64,000 bases of DNA from Vibrio europaeus (lineage in GTDB: Bacteria > Pseudomonadota > Gammaproteobacteria > Enterobacterales > Vibrionaceae): the NCBI RefSeq assembly GCF_001695575.1, contig NZ_LUAX01000001.1:1984001-2048000 (forward strand), given 5' to 3'. The notes beneath the pieces were generated by a model that saw nothing but the letters and a program-made list of their open reading frames with translations, was not told where the DNA came from and did not search any database. How positions within the stretch are numbered: position 1 is the stretch's first letter; every line of letters begins with the position of its first letter. Positions 1 to 8,326 of the stretch are shown here, piece by piece. Made by a program: the position numbers and the translations under genes.

Positions 1-1104
1 GTGAAGCACTTCATTGCCGTAGTCGTAGCCTAAAATTCCAATAATATCTTTACTATGCTTACCCACTATCTTCGCCATATCTTGGCTTGAGTAGCTTGCA
101 ATACCGCGAGCGATCAAAGTGCCTTTGTTATCGGTCACGCGTACAACATCACCACGAGCAAACTGTCCACTGACTTTGGTTAGGCCTTTAGCAAGTAAGC
201 TGCTTCCTTTACCCACCACAGCGTTAACCGCACCATCGTCAATCACGATGTCACCTGAAGCCGCAGGGCCTGCAAGAATCCAGCGTTTACGGTTTTCTAA
301 TGCTTCAGCACAAGGTAAGAAGCGTGTGCCCTGTGGATTGTCACCCAGTGAGTCAAACACCACATTTGGTGCACTACCAGCAGCGATAATCACTTCAATC
401 CCAGCACGACGTGCAATATCTGCCGCCTGTAGTTTCGTCGCCATACCACCCGTACCTAGCGTAGTGCCACTACCACCAGCAATTTTGCGTAAGGTATCGT
501 CGATGGTTTTTACTTCCTTGATCAACTCTGCATTCGGGTCTTTGCGTGGATCCGCGGTGAATAGCCCTTTCTGATCGGTTAACAACAGCAGCTTGTCTGC
601 ACCGCATAAGATGCCAACCAATGCAGAAAGGTTGTCGTTGTCACCGACCTTGATTTCACTGGTTGCGACCGCGTCATTTTCGTTAACCACTGGAATAATG
701 TCATTTTCTACCAGTGCATTGATCGTATCGCGCGCATTCAAAAAGCGCTCACGATCTTCAAGATCGGCGCGAGTTAGCAACATTTGGCCGATTTTTAGAC
801 CATAAATAGCAAACAGTGATTCCCAAGTTTGAATAAGCTGGCTCTGACCAACCGCCGCCAACAACTGTTTGCTTGCCATAGAGTTGGGCAGTGCGGGGTA
901 TCCTAGGTGTTCACGTCCAGCTGCAATTGCACCAGACGAAACCATAACCACTGAGTGGCCTTGTTTTTTCAGTTCAGCACATTGACGAACCAGCTCAACC
1001 ATATGAGCGCGATCCAACTCCAATGTGCCACCAGTTAAAACACTAGTACCTAGTTTAACCACCACAGTCTGAGACTGAGAGGCTTTTCCGCTTTGTTTAG
1101 TCAT
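1..1104 (-). CDS. proB: Glutamate 5-kinase ProB (C-terminal end cut by window edge)
   Basis: Catalyses ATP-dependent phosphorylation of L-glutamate, the first step of proline synthesis in the cytoplasm. The minus-strand reading frame opens at an ATG (complement of 1102-1104) and runs through the amino-acid kinase fold: [12 protein letters not shown] near the N-terminus, [16 protein letters not shown], and VVNENDAV followed by [11 protein letters not shown]. The C-terminal part looks like the PUA domain usual for long ProB proteins. 368 codons are visible; vibrio ProB is only slightly longer, so few residues are missing. proA would be expected just outside the window. Identification is secure; the C-terminus is not seen. 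Confidence 0.95.
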   Translation of the reverse strand, partial: MTKQSGKASQSQTVVVKLGTSVLTGGTLELDRAHMVELVRQCAELKKQGHSVVMVSSGAIAAGREHLGYPALPNSMASKQLLAAVGQSQLIQTWESLFAIYGLKIGQMLLTRADLEDRERFLNARDTINALVENDIIPVVNENDAVATSEIKVGDNDNLSALVGILCGADKLLLLTDQKGLFTADPRKDPNAELIKEVKTIDDTLRKIAGGSGTTLGTGGMATKLQAADIARRAGIEVIIAAGSAPNVVFDSLGDNPQGTRFLPCAEALENRKRWILAGPAASGDIVIDDGAVNAVVGKGSSLLAKGLTKVSGQFARGDVVRVTDNKGTLIARGIASYSSQDMAKIVGKHSKDIIGILGYDYGNEVLH

Positions 1105-1218
1105 TGCCTTTCTACTATGAAAAAAATAAAAATCGTCACAATCAAGAATCGCATTCATTGGCGAGAAAGATTGATTAGACCTGATGTTTTAGCAATCTAC
1201 TGATAAATTCACAAGCAG

Positions 1219-1243
1219 AAAAGGCGCTAAAAAGCGCCTTTTT
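1219..1243 (-). terminator. Intrinsic terminator after crl
   Basis: Stem AAAAGGCGCT / AGCGCCTTTT with an AAAA loop. It is symmetrical enough to work both ways, but only crl ends into it, 29 bp upstream on the minus strand. It isolates crl from proB. Confidence 0.8.
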
Positions 1244-1271
1244 GGTCAAGAAGAATGATAAGCAAAGAAAT

Positions 1272-1661
1272 TTAGACGAATTCGACAGATTCTTCGTGCA
1301 TATTGACTGAGATTTCAAACTCGCTATTTAGTGTATCAACCAGTTTCTGGTGAAACACCTCTTGAGTTCGGGTCACATCTTCAACCGCTTTCTTAGGCAG
1401 AGACTTCTCTTGCCACTCACCGGTTGAATCATATAGGCCAGAGCGATAACGCGCTTCAAACGCTTCACCATTGCGCTCCAGTTCTAACCACCAGCCCCAA
1501 AATTCACGCTGCTCTGGTGATTTCTTGTCATTGACGCATACAGATAAGCAGTCAAATAAATAGGCGTCTTCCTTACTTTGTGATTCTCGTAAGTAAGGAC
1601 CAATAGCTCTCAGTGTCGACAATAAGCGGTAATGGGTCGGACTTTTCGTCTGTTCAGACAT
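1272..1661 (-). CDS. crl: Sigma factor-binding protein Crl
   Basis: Small cytoplasmic protein (129 aa) that in enterics binds RpoS and favours assembly of the sigma-S RNA polymerase holoenzyme, raising stationary-phase gene expression. The sequence has the family pattern: an N-terminal THYRLLSTLRAIGPYLRE stretch, the tryptophan-rich REFWGWWLELERNG segment near the middle and the acidic tail. Length agrees with the family (about 130 aa). It stands as a single gene with its own terminator, between frsA upstream and proB downstream, the neighbourhood usual for vibrios. Nothing unusual in codon use. Identification rests on motif recall rather than alignment. Confidence 0.9.
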   Translation of the reverse strand: MSEQTKSPTHYRLLSTLRAIGPYLRESQSKEDAYLFDCLSVCVNDKKSPEQREFWGWWLELERNGEAFEARYRSGLYDSTGEWQEKSLPKKAVEDVTRTQEVFHQKLVDTLNSEFEISVNMHEESVEFV

Positions 1662-1764
1662 AATGAATCTCCATATTCATTTACTTATTTTTATACAGAG
1701 CAACTCAGGACTAGAAAGTCTGGGTAGCTCGTATATTTAAGTGTTGTCTAAATTAGTCGAAATG

Positions 1765-3012
1765 TCATCTAATTAGCTCCTCCTCCAACCACTTGATCGC
1801 TAAATCGAGGGATTGCTCATATCCTTGTGTAATTGTCTTGGAACTAATTTTCTTCGCTTTACCATAGTCGCTAAACAGGGCCACCATTTGATTATCACTG
1901 TAGGGTGACACAGGATCGTTCTCTAAACTCATCGCCAAAATCGGCACGCGCGTCTTACGGCTGCCAAGAATGCCTTGCACCTTGAGTGACCAAGCCATTA
2001 GCTGCCCAGCTAAACTATGAATATCGACCGCATTCTTACCTATACGTGATGCCAACATGTCTAAATACATCTTGGGCATTTTCTTAAGTTTTTCTGGTGA
2101 GGAAAGCACATCATGAATTGGCGCGCCAAGGGAAACACAGGCTTTAATTTTATCTTGCTCGATAAACGATAGACGCACCATCGCATTGCCACCAAAGCGA
2201 AAACCAATCAAACCTACGCGGTGATGATCAACCCATGGAATGTTGTACAACTCATTTAACACCACTTGATGAAGACAAGAAGTGTCTTCGGTCATATTCC
2301 AATGGGTGTTATGGCCTATTGAGGGCATATCAACCGTCAACATCGCGATGTTCTTTTCAGCGAGATAGTTTTTAAACAGATTCCATAGATCCGTCTGCAA
2401 GCTATCCAACCCTGCACTGACCATGACCACAGGTTGAGGCTTATCTGTACTGGTTAAGTGCAAATGAGCGACGATGGTTTTACGCTGATACGGGATTTCA
2501 ATGCGCTTAACGATGTACTTGGTTTTGTTTGTCGCTTCGGTGTAAGCGCTGCTTGCTAACACTTGAGCCTGAATCGCCAAGTTATCGTTCTTTAAGTGAG
2601 GGTAACCCGCAATACTAAAGCACAAAGAGGCATTAAACATTTCATCAGCGGCCTCTTCGCCTTTTAGCTGACCAGAGCGATTTTGGTGCAGCATACCCAG
2701 TTTAATCCACTCATAAGTCCAGTTACCACTGTGGTATCCCATGACGGTATCGAGCCACTCATCATGGGTACGTGAATGCTTAGAAGCGGCAATTTTGGCT
2801 AGCACAGCTTCAATCTCGATAGGATCAAGGCCCTGCCAAGCCCATTGCATACGACGCAAATTTCGATACCACTTGAAGCCATCCTCCTCTCGTTTTTGAT
2901 CTAAGAAGGTTTCACTGGTTGGCATATATTGCGTGAGCGCCGAAGTCTCTTTGGCTTGTTTATGATTAGCAAATAGAGACTCCGAGAGGTTCTTACTGAC
3001 TTCCTCAGACAT
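1765..3012 (-). CDS. frsA: FrsA-type alpha/beta-hydrolase (esterase)
   Basis: 415-aa alpha/beta-hydrolase of the FrsA (fermentation/respiration switch) family. FrsA was first described in enterics as a partner of the glucose PTS protein IIA-Glc; the vibrio protein was later described as an esterase or decarboxylase-like enzyme, so its true substrate is uncertain. Visible features: N-terminal helical cap region (FKWYRNLRRMQWAWQGLDP), the hydrolase core with VVMVSAGLDSLQTDLW, DMPSIGHN and GLIGFRFGGNAMVR. The nucleophile elbow normally reads G-x-S-x-G; here the equivalent GFRFGG has no serine, which fits the family's atypical catalysis. Flanked by crl and gpt. Start ATG at 3012 is the only reasonable one. 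Confidence 0.88.
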   Translation of the reverse strand: MSEEVSKNLSESLFANHKQAKETSALTQYMPTSETFLDQKREEDGFKWYRNLRRMQWAWQGLDPIEIEAVLAKIAASKHSRTHDEWLDTVMGYHSGNWTYEWIKLGMLHQNRSGQLKGEEAADEMFNASLCFSIAGYPHLKNDNLAIQAQVLASSAYTEATNKTKYIVKRIEIPYQRKTIVAHLHLTSTDKPQPVVMVSAGLDSLQTDLWNLFKNYLAEKNIAMLTVDMPSIGHNTHWNMTEDTSCLHQVVLNELYNIPWVDHHRVGLIGFRFGGNAMVRLSFIEQDKIKACVSLGAPIHDVLSSPEKLKKMPKMYLDMLASRIGKNAVDIHSLAGQLMAWSLKVQGILGSRKTRVPILAMSLENDPVSPYSDNQMVALFSDYGKAKKISSKTITQGYEQSLDLAIKWLEEELIR

Positions 3013-3051
3013 GGGCGATGACCTAAATAATTACGTTTATTAAATAGTAAT

Positions 3052-3080
3052 AAAAAAAATGACCCAAGAAAGGGTCATTT
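3052..3080 (-). terminator. Intrinsic terminator after gpt
   Basis: Stem AAATGACCC / GGGTCATTT with a short A-rich loop; the A-run on the plus strand gives a U-run for minus-strand transcripts. It follows gpt by 33 bp and separates it from frsA. Confidence 0.8.
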
Positions 3081-3112
3081 ATCAAGAAAGTGTCGCTATG
3101 TTGCTCAATCAG

Positions 3113-3577
3113 TTACTTTTGCTTGCGATTGATTGGCTCAATGTACTGAATTGACATATCCCATGGCTGTTCGATCCATGTGTCTTGAGCAATATCAACC
3201 ACGTAGTCGTCAAGTAGCTCAACACCCGCTGGCTTAGCACATACTGCGATCAGTTTAGCTTTCGGGTACATTTCACGTAGTTTACGTGCTGTGTCGCCGC
3301 TATCTACTAGGTCTTCAACGATTAGGAAGCCTTCACCGTCACCCTCTGGCGCTTTTACAACGGTCATATCACGTTGATGGTCATGGTCGTAGCTTGAGAT
3401 ACAGATAGTATCAACGTGACGAATACCTAGCTCACGAGCCAAGATTGCGCCCGGTACAAGACCGCCACGGCTAACCGCCCAAATTCCTTTCCATTGCTCT
3501 GCTGGCATCTGTTTTTCCGCCAACTCACGACAAAGTGTGTGCATTTGGTCCCAAGTGATAATGAATTTTTTACTCAT
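3113..3577 (-). CDS. gpt: Xanthine-guanine phosphoribosyltransferase
   Basis: 154-aa purine salvage enzyme that converts guanine and xanthine (and weakly hypoxanthine) with PRPP to the nucleotides, at the cytoplasmic face of the membrane. The PRPP-binding signature is intact in [14 protein letters not shown], and the substrate end carries the [14 protein letters not shown] segment typical of Gpt. Length equals the enteric enzyme (152 aa) within two residues. A PurR-like box 90 bp upstream fits purine repression, and the next gene upstream is a purine permease, so uptake and salvage are neighbours although separated by a terminator. Confidence 0.95.
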   Translation of the reverse strand: MSKKFIITWDQMHTLCRELAEKQMPAEQWKGIWAVSRGGLVPGAILARELGIRHVDTICISSYDHDHQRDMTVVKAPEGDGEGFLIVEDLVDSGDTARKLREMYPKAKLIAVCAKPAGVELLDDYVVDIAQDTWIEQPWDMSIQYIEPINRKQK

Positions 3578-3666
3578 TGTAATAACCTAATAGTTTTAAA
3601 ATCTGCATCCCCTCAACACGTCATTGAAGTTTGGACGATTGCAACAGGCAAGTCTGGGGAAAAGCT

Positions 3667-3682
3667 ACGCAAACGTTTATTT
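3667..3682 (-). promoter_or_regulatory. PurR-like operator upstream of gpt
   Basis: ACGCAAACGTTTATTT, compared with the enteric PurR consensus ACGCAAACGTTTTCGT (12 leading positions identical, last four degenerate). It lies about 90 bp before the gpt start. Operator role is inferred from the match and from the purine function of the gene. Confidence 0.6.
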
Positions 3683-3737
3683 TAACGCAGGCGCTATACA
3701 ATACCAATGGGGAATTTATCCCTGTGGCAAAAATAAT

Positions 3738-3764
3738 CGCCATAACAGAGACTCCGTTATGGCG
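3738..3764 (-). terminator. Intrinsic terminator after the purine permease
   Basis: Nine-bp perfect stem CGCCATAAC / GTTATGGCG with a 9-nt loop, followed on the minus strand by a T-rich run (ATTATTTTTG). It lies 51 bp beyond the permease stop. Confidence 0.7.
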
Positions 3765-3814
3765 AAAAATAGTGTACTGCCGACATTTAGCGAACGAATT
3801 CGCTAAGGCGGAAA

Positions 3815-5104
3815 TTAAGCCACTAAATACTTAATGATGAATACTGCTGATAGTACCCATACGCTGATCGACACTTCACGACCGCGGCCACTCAGTAGTT
3901 TAATGGCAGCGTATGAGATAAAGCCAAGCGCAATACCTTCTGCAATTGAGTATGTCAGTGGCATAAGTAGACAGGTTACAACAACCGGTGCCGCTTCTGT
4001 TAAGTCGCGCCAGTCAACACTAACCAGGCCAGACATCATTAGGATGGCAACGTAGAAAAGTGCGCCTGCGGTTGCGTACGCTGGAATCATGCCAGCCAGT
4101 GGTGAGAAAAACAGAGCCAGAAGGAATAGCACGCCAACGACAACAGCAGTCAGGCCTGTACGACCACCCGCTGCAACACCTGCCGTAGACTCAACATAAG
4201 AAGTGGTGCTAGACGTACCAATCATTGCGCCCACAGAGGTCGCAGTCGAGTCAGCAAGTAGCGCTTTGCTTAGACGAGGCAGTTTGCCATCTTCTTTAAT
4301 CAGATCCGCTTTTGTTGCAACGCCAACTAAAGTACCCGCTGTATCAAATAGGTCGACGAATAGGAAAGCGAATACAACTGAAATCATGCCAACTTCGAAG
4401 ACGTCAGCAATGTTCATTTGCATAAAGGTCGGAGCAACACTTGGTGGCGCTGACATAATACCGCCCCATTGAACGTCACCAACGATCAAACCCAGTGCGG
4501 TGATCGCTAGAATCGCAATCATTACTGCGCCACGTACACCACGGTAAACCAAGCCAATCGTTAGGAAGAAGCCTAATGCCGCTAATGCAGGTTGCAGGCT
4601 TGTGATATGACCTAGACCAACTAAAGTCGCCGGGTTATCAACCACAATGCCTGAGTTTTGTAGGCCAATAAACGCAAGGAACAAACCGATACCAGCCGAG
4701 ATGCCCGTACGCAATGACATAGGAATCGAGTTAATGATCCACTCACGAACCTTGAAAATACTCAAAGCCATGAAGATGATACCGGAAACAAAAACGGCAC
4801 CTAAAGCGACTTGCCATGAGTGACCCATACCGAGAACAACGCCATAGGTAAAGAAGGCGTTAAGTCCCATGCCAGGTGCAAGTGCAATTGGGTAGTTAGC
4901 AACGAAGCCCATGATGAAACAGCCAATCGCTGCAGCAAGACAGGTTGCAACAAATACAGCGCCTTTATCCATACCAGCGTCTGCAAGCATCGCAGGGTTG
5001 ACAAAGATGATGTAAGCCATCGTCAAGAAGGTGGTCACACCTGCAATGATCTCAGTTTTGACGTTTGTGCCATTTTCACTGAGTTTGAACAGTTTTTCGA
5101 ACAT
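3815..5104 (-). CDS. NCS2-family (AzgA-like) purine permease
   Basis: 429-aa inner-membrane proton symporter for a purine base. The sequence starts MFEKLFKLSENGTNVKTEI and continues with about 12-14 hydrophobic segments; the family signatures FVANYPIALAPGMGLNAFF and VDLFDTAGTLVGV are both present. These place it in the AzgA-type branch that includes adenine transporters PurP/AdeP and guanine/hypoxanthine transporters GhxP/GhxQ. Which base it carries cannot be read from the sequence, so no symbol is given. A PurR-like box sits 23 bp upstream of the start. No purine riboswitch fold was recognised in the leader. Gpt lies downstream. Confidence 0.88.
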   Translation of the reverse strand: MFEKLFKLSENGTNVKTEIIAGVTTFLTMAYIIFVNPAMLADAGMDKGAVFVATCLAAAIGCFIMGFVANYPIALAPGMGLNAFFTYGVVLGMGHSWQVALGAVFVSGIIFMALSIFKVREWIINSIPMSLRTGISAGIGLFLAFIGLQNSGIVVDNPATLVGLGHITSLQPALAALGFFLTIGLVYRGVRGAVMIAILAITALGLIVGDVQWGGIMSAPPSVAPTFMQMNIADVFEVGMISVVFAFLFVDLFDTAGTLVGVATKADLIKEDGKLPRLSKALLADSTATSVGAMIGTSSTTSYVESTAGVAAGGRTGLTAVVVGVLFLLALFFSPLAGMIPAYATAGALFYVAILMMSGLVSVDWRDLTEAAPVVVTCLLMPLTYSIAEGIALGFISYAAIKLLSGRGREVSISVWVLSAVFIIKYLVA

Positions 5105-5126
5105 AATCGAATCCTAAAAGGGTGAA

Positions 5127-5142
5127 AAGTAAACGGTTGCGT
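5127..5142 (-). promoter_or_regulatory. PurR-like operator upstream of the purine permease
   Basis: On the minus strand ACGCAACCGTTTACTT, close to the PurR consensus in the first twelve positions (one mismatch). It ends 23 bp before the ATG, so it would overlap the promoter or the 5' leader. Inferred from similarity and gene function. Confidence 0.5.
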
Positions 5143-5472
5143 AATCGATTGGCTCGAATTATAAAGTCATCAAATAGTAAATTCCAGATAGAATTAAGAC
5201 TCTAATCAATATTTCTACTGTTCATTGCCGCTTTCAAACAAGGACCAGATGATGACATAAAGAAAAAAACTTTATATTTCATAAAGTAAAATCATTGATG
5301 CCTTGAATTTCAAAAAGGTGTTTTTTTATACCATGTCATAAACTTTCAATGGCATTTGGAATATTTATGCCTAACGCAATATGTGTTTATGCGAATAAAA
5401 TAGAGAGATAGGAGTTAGCGACAGGAAACCACAGAGTTTGTGGGCAAATTGTGAGCGCACTTTTGCTTAGAT
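5143..5472. other. A+T-rich intergenic stretch without a recognisable gene
   Basis: About 330 bp between the permease promoter region and the terminator of the small ORF. It is A+T-rich, with short T and A runs. I see no start codon with a good Shine-Dalgarno followed by a plausible frame, and no conserved RNA motif. It probably holds only the permease promoter. Confidence 0.5.
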
Positions 5473-5501
5473 AAAAAAACGCCACTCAATTTGAGTGGCG
5501 G
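5473..5501 (-). terminator. Intrinsic terminator after the aromatic-rich small ORF
   Basis: Stem CGCCACTC / GAGTGGCG around AATTT, with seven A residues on the plus strand that give a U-run for a minus-strand RNA. The only minus-strand reading unit upstream is the small ORF at 5585-5671, which supports a short independent transcript. Confidence 0.75.
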
Positions 5502-5584
5502 TTGAATCATGTCAGCAACTAAAGGCTGTAAAAAAATTCCAATAATAGGGGTGAACAAACTGTTCGAGTGTCACAAGCTAGAGT

Positions 5585-5671
5585 TTAGTAACCGAAGCTT
5601 GTTGGGTAAGTAAAGCTGCCTGTGTAAACAGAGCTGTTTAGCCAGAACGCTGCACTTGGTAAACCTTTCAT
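5585..5671 (-). CDS. 28-aa aromatic-rich small ORF, unknown function
   Basis: ATG (complement of 5669-5671) to TAA, 28 codons, starting MKGLPSAAFWLNSS and ending YPTSFGY. It is rich in Ser/Thr and aromatic residues (three Phe, three Tyr, one Trp). A strong Shine-Dalgarno, AGAAGGTGATAG, lies at correct spacing. The upstream leader can fold into several hairpins, including an 8-bp stem (AAATCAAT / ATTGATTT) ending directly before the ribosome site, and the unit ends in a terminator 84 bp downstream. No family is recognised. It could be a functional mini-protein, or the coding part of a dual-function small RNA. A leader peptide for the permease is less likely because a terminator and 375 bp lie between. 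Confidence 0.6.
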   Translation of the reverse strand: MKGLPSAAFWLNSSVYTGSFTYPTSFGY

Positions 5672-5790
5672 AACTATCACCTTCTAAATCAATTAAAACA
5701 GATTACAAATATTGATTTCTCAGTTCCGTGGAGGCGACAAATCGGACTCATCCTTTGAGCATTTTCTCTTCGCTTTCGAAGTTGGTTACA

Positions 5791-5818
5791 AATATACCCC
5801 AAAGAAATTTAATTACAA
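5791..5818 (-). promoter_or_regulatory. Possible promoter of the small ORF
   Basis: On the minus strand TTGTAA, 16 bp, then TATATT, which would start transcription near 5784 and give a leader of about 113 nt. The elements are ordinary sigma-70 look-alikes in A+T-rich DNA, so this is only a candidate. Confidence 0.35.
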
Positions 5819-5825
5819 GACAAAA

Positions 5826-5841
5826 AGTGATAAAAGTCACA
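5826..5841. promoter_or_regulatory. CRP-like site
   Basis: AGTGATAAAAGTCACA, matching TGTGA-N6-TCACA at nine of ten positions. It lies just upstream of the candidate promoter of the small ORF and about 300 bp before pepD. Regulatory role is inferred. Confidence 0.5.
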
Positions 5842-5854
5842 AAAAGTTTAAAAA

Positions 5855-5868
5855 CTGACTTAGATCAA
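5855..5868. promoter_or_regulatory. FNR-like site
   Basis: CTGACTTAGATCAA, compared with TTGAT-N4-ATCAA (eight of ten). It lies next to the CRP-like site; the two belong to related families, so one of them may be a chance match. Confidence 0.35.
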
Positions 5869-5874
5869 ATGAAT

Positions 5875-5893
5875 ACTGTAATTTAATTACAGT
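5875..5893. promoter_or_regulatory. 19-bp palindrome, possible operator
   Basis: Perfect inverted repeat CTGTAAT-TTA-ATTACAG, extended one pair on each side. The half-site does not match a regulator I can name with confidence. Position between the small ORF and pepD leaves the target open. Confidence 0.4.
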
Positions 5894-6075
5894 TATATCA
5901 ATTTATTGTTTGGGTTTAGTACAAACACTACCCACTCAGTCGCATAAACCTTGTCAACCAGAATCTACAATTTGTGATTGCACCGAAACATTTGCTTGCC
6001 GCTTTCACTACACCCTTTAGTCAGGGAGTGCTATTCTGTGCTCCTCTACTCAATAGGTCGGATTTAGGTTTTTGT

Positions 6076-6112
6076 GCCAGATTAATGGTGAAAACCAAAC
6101 ACATAATCTGGC
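6076..6112 (+). promoter_or_regulatory. Hairpin in the pepD leader
   Basis: Nine-bp perfect stem GCCAGATTA / TAATCTGGC, with a nested GGT-GAAA-ACC hairpin in the loop, followed by a T-rich run (TTATTCTTTTT) that leads directly into the pepD Shine-Dalgarno. The layout resembles an intrinsic terminator placed before the ribosome site, so partial attenuation is possible. Confidence 0.45.
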
Positions 6113-6136
6113 GTTATTCTTTTTAAGGAGTCATCC

Positions 6137-7609
6137 GTGTCTGAATTCCATTCTGAAATCAGCAGCTTATCACCTGCTCCAATTTGGCAATTTTTCGATA
6201 AGATCTGTTCTATCCCTCACCCTTCAAAACACGAAGAAGCCCTAGCACAATACATCGTTGATTGGGCTAAAGAGCAAGGCTTAGATGTTCGCCGTGATCC
6301 AACAGGCAATGTTTTCATCAAGAAGCCAGCTACACCGGGTATGGAAAATAAGAAAGGTGTCGTTCTGCAAGCACACATCGATATGGTGCCACAGAAGAAT
6401 GAAGACACAGATCATGACTTCACAAAAGATCCGATTCAACCGTACATTGACGGTGAATGGGTAACAGCGAAAGGAACCACACTCGGTGCCGACAATGGTA
6501 TGGGTATGGCATCTTGTCTTGCGGTACTGGCTTCAACAGAAATCAAGCACGGTCCAATTGAAGTGCTGCTAACGGTAGACGAAGAAGCAGGCATGACAGG
6601 TGCATTCGGTCTTGAAGCGGGTTGGTTAGAAGGTGATATTCTTCTTAACACCGATTCAGAGCAAGAAGGCGAAGTCTACATGGGCTGTGCTGGCGGTATT
6701 GATGGTGAAATGACTTTCGATATCAAACGCGAAGCGCTTCCAGCAGGCTTTACAACTCGCCAACTGATCCTAAAAGGTCTAAAAGGTGGTCACTCAGGCT
6801 GTGACATTCACACTGGTCGTGGCAATGCCAACAAACTACTTGCTCGATTCCTAGCAGGTCACGCACAAGAGTTAGATCTTCGTCTTGTCGAGTTCCGTGG
6901 TGGTAGCCTACGTAACGCCATTCCTCGTGAAGCGTTCGTAACGGTAGCAGTACCCGCGGAAAATGAAGCCAAGCTTGCTGATTTGTTCGAGTTCTACACT
7001 AACCTACTTCGTACTGAGCTAGGTAAAGTAGAAACAGACATCGTTTCATTCAACCAAGCGATCGACACAGAGACACAAGTACTTGCAGTTGCCGACCAAC
7101 AACGTTTCATCGCCGCATTAAATGCATGCCCTAACGGCGTGATTCGCATGAGCGATGAAATTGAAGGCGTAGTTGAAACGTCTTTAAATGTGGGTGTCGT
7201 GACCACTGAAGCAAACCAAATCCAAGTGTTGTGCTTAGTTCGTTCTTTGATTGACTCTGGCCGTCAACAAGTAGAAGGCATGCTGACTTCTGTTGCTGAA
7301 CTGGCAGGCGCTCAAATTGAGTTCTCTGGTGCTTACCCAGGTTGGAAACCAGACGCAGACTCAGAGATCATGGCTATCTTCCGTGATATGTACGAAGGCA
7401 TCTACGGCCATAAGCCAAATATCATGGTTATTCACGCTGGTCTTGAGTGTGGTCTGTTCAAAGAACCTTACCCGAACATGGACATGGTATCATTTGGTCC
7501 AACCATCAAGTTCCCACACTCACCAGATGAGAAAGTGAAAATTGATACGGTTGCCCTATTCTGGGATCAAATGGTTGCTCTACTAGAAGCGATTCCTGAA
7601 AAAGCGTAA
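6137..7609 (+). CDS. pepD: Aminoacyl-histidine dipeptidase PepD
   Basis: 490-aa metallopeptidase of the M20 family (PepD branch) that hydrolyses Xaa-His dipeptides such as carnosine in the cytoplasm, using two zinc ions. Visible motifs: VLQAHIDMVPQ (first metal His and Asp), TLGADNGMGMA (bridging Asp), TVDEEAGMTGAFGL (catalytic Glu), NTDSEQEGEVYMGCAGG, and the C-terminal HAGLECGLF. The inserted lid domain occupies the middle third. Start is GTG at 6137, seven bases after a clear AAGGAG. Length is near that of E. coli PepD (485 aa). Single gene with its own terminator; a leader hairpin may modulate it. Confidence 0.95.
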   Translation: MSEFHSEISSLSPAPIWQFFDKICSIPHPSKHEEALAQYIVDWAKEQGLDVRRDPTGNVFIKKPATPGMENKKGVVLQAHIDMVPQKNEDTDHDFTKDPIQPYIDGEWVTAKGTTLGADNGMGMASCLAVLASTEIKHGPIEVLLTVDEEAGMTGAFGLEAGWLEGDILLNTDSEQEGEVYMGCAGGIDGEMTFDIKREALPAGFTTRQLILKGLKGGHSGCDIHTGRGNANKLLARFLAGHAQELDLRLVEFRGGSLRNAIPREAFVTVAVPAENEAKLADLFEFYTNLLRTELGKVETDIVSFNQAIDTETQVLAVADQQRFIAALNACPNGVIRMSDEIEGVVETSLNVGVVTTEANQIQVLCLVRSLIDSGRQQVEGMLTSVAELAGAQIEFSGAYPGWKPDADSEIMAIFRDMYEGIYGHKPNIMVIHAGLECGLFKEPYPNMDMVSFGPTIKFPHSPDEKVKIDTVALFWDQMVALLEAIPEKA

Positions 7610-7632
7610 TTTCCATTACTAAATCTAATCCT

Positions 7633-7660
7633 AAAAGCCAGCTAGCATTAGCTGGCTTTT
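7633..7660 (+). terminator. Intrinsic terminator after pepD
   Basis: Stem AAAAGCCAGCTA / TAGCTGGCTTTT with a short loop and T-run, 24 bp after the pepD stop. Confidence 0.85.
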
Positions 7661-7832
7661 CTATTTCTACCCCTCACTAAACCATAAATATTTTTTGTCG
7701 TCACGGTGATTTCTTTTCGTTAGTCAGCGCGAATCATGGTTGCTACAGTCGCCCTCCTTGAAGCACCTAAGGGTAAATTCTCTGCCCTCTTCAGGCACTA
7801 CACTCGGCATAAAACGACCGTGTTAAGTTGGG

Positions 7833-7855
7833 GATGCTCACTTCAATCGAGCATC
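7833..7855 (+). promoter_or_regulatory. Hairpin upstream of the RimB-like gene
   Basis: Inverted repeat GATGCTC / GAGCATC with a 9-nt spacer, ending 30 bp before the ATG of the next gene. It would lie in the 5' leader of the rimBK operon. No known riboswitch is recognised. Confidence 0.3.
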
Positions 7856-7885
7856 TTAAATACTCTCTAAATTATTATTACTGCG

Positions 7886-8326
7886 ATGAAAGAAAAACTA
7901 CTTGTTGGTTGGCGAGAGACCCTCAGCCTACCGAGCCTTGGTATTGAGAAAATTAATGCAAAAATCGATACCGGAGCCAAAACCTCGTGTTTACACGCAT
8001 TCAAAGTAGAGAGCTTTAAGAAGGACGAAGCTCAATGGGTTCGCTTCTGGATCCACCCAATTCAGCATAATACGGACGTAGAAATTATGTGTGAATCTGA
8101 AGTCATTGATGAGCGTATCGTTCGCGACTCAGGTGGCCATGAAGAATCGCGTTATGTGATCAGCTCTAATTTGAGCATCGGTGGCGAAGCTTGGCCAATT
8201 GAAATTACTTTAACCAATCGCGAAAACATGGCTTTTCGTATGTTGTTAGGCCGTACAGCAATGCACAACCGCATCGTTGTTGACCCTGTTGAATCGTTTT
8301 TAGTCCCTTTCGAGGAAAGCAAATAA
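7886..8326 (+). CDS. rimB: RimB-like retropepsin-fold protease (RimK-associated)
   Basis: 146-aa protein of the family often labelled ATP-dependent zinc protease (PF05618). Its [13 protein letters not shown] segment (residues about 29-41) has the DTGA-type active-site motif of retropepsin-like aspartic proteases, and LLGRTAM near the C-terminus is the second conserved block. In pseudomonads RimB is described as a protease working with RimK on ribosomal protein S6. Here its TAA overlaps the rimK ATG (TAATG), so the two are translationally coupled. Symbol is by context and homology recall; activity in this organism is inferred. Confidence 0.8.
   Translation: MKEKLLVGWRETLSLPSLGIEKINAKIDTGAKTSCLHAFKVESFKKDEAQWVRFWIHPIQHNTDVEIMCESEVIDERIVRDSGGHEESRYVISSNLSIGGEAWPIEITLTNRENMAFRMLLGRTAMHNRIVVDPVESFLVPFEESK

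Noticed and set aside
5473..5671. Small ORF as attenuation leader of the purine permease
   Set aside because: A terminator and about 375 bp separate them, with a PurR-like box and probably a promoter in between.
5672..5784. c-di-GMP (GEMM) or other known riboswitch in the small-ORF leader
   Set aside because: Several short stems are present but the conserved GEMM, TPP, glycine, purine or lysine core sequences are not.
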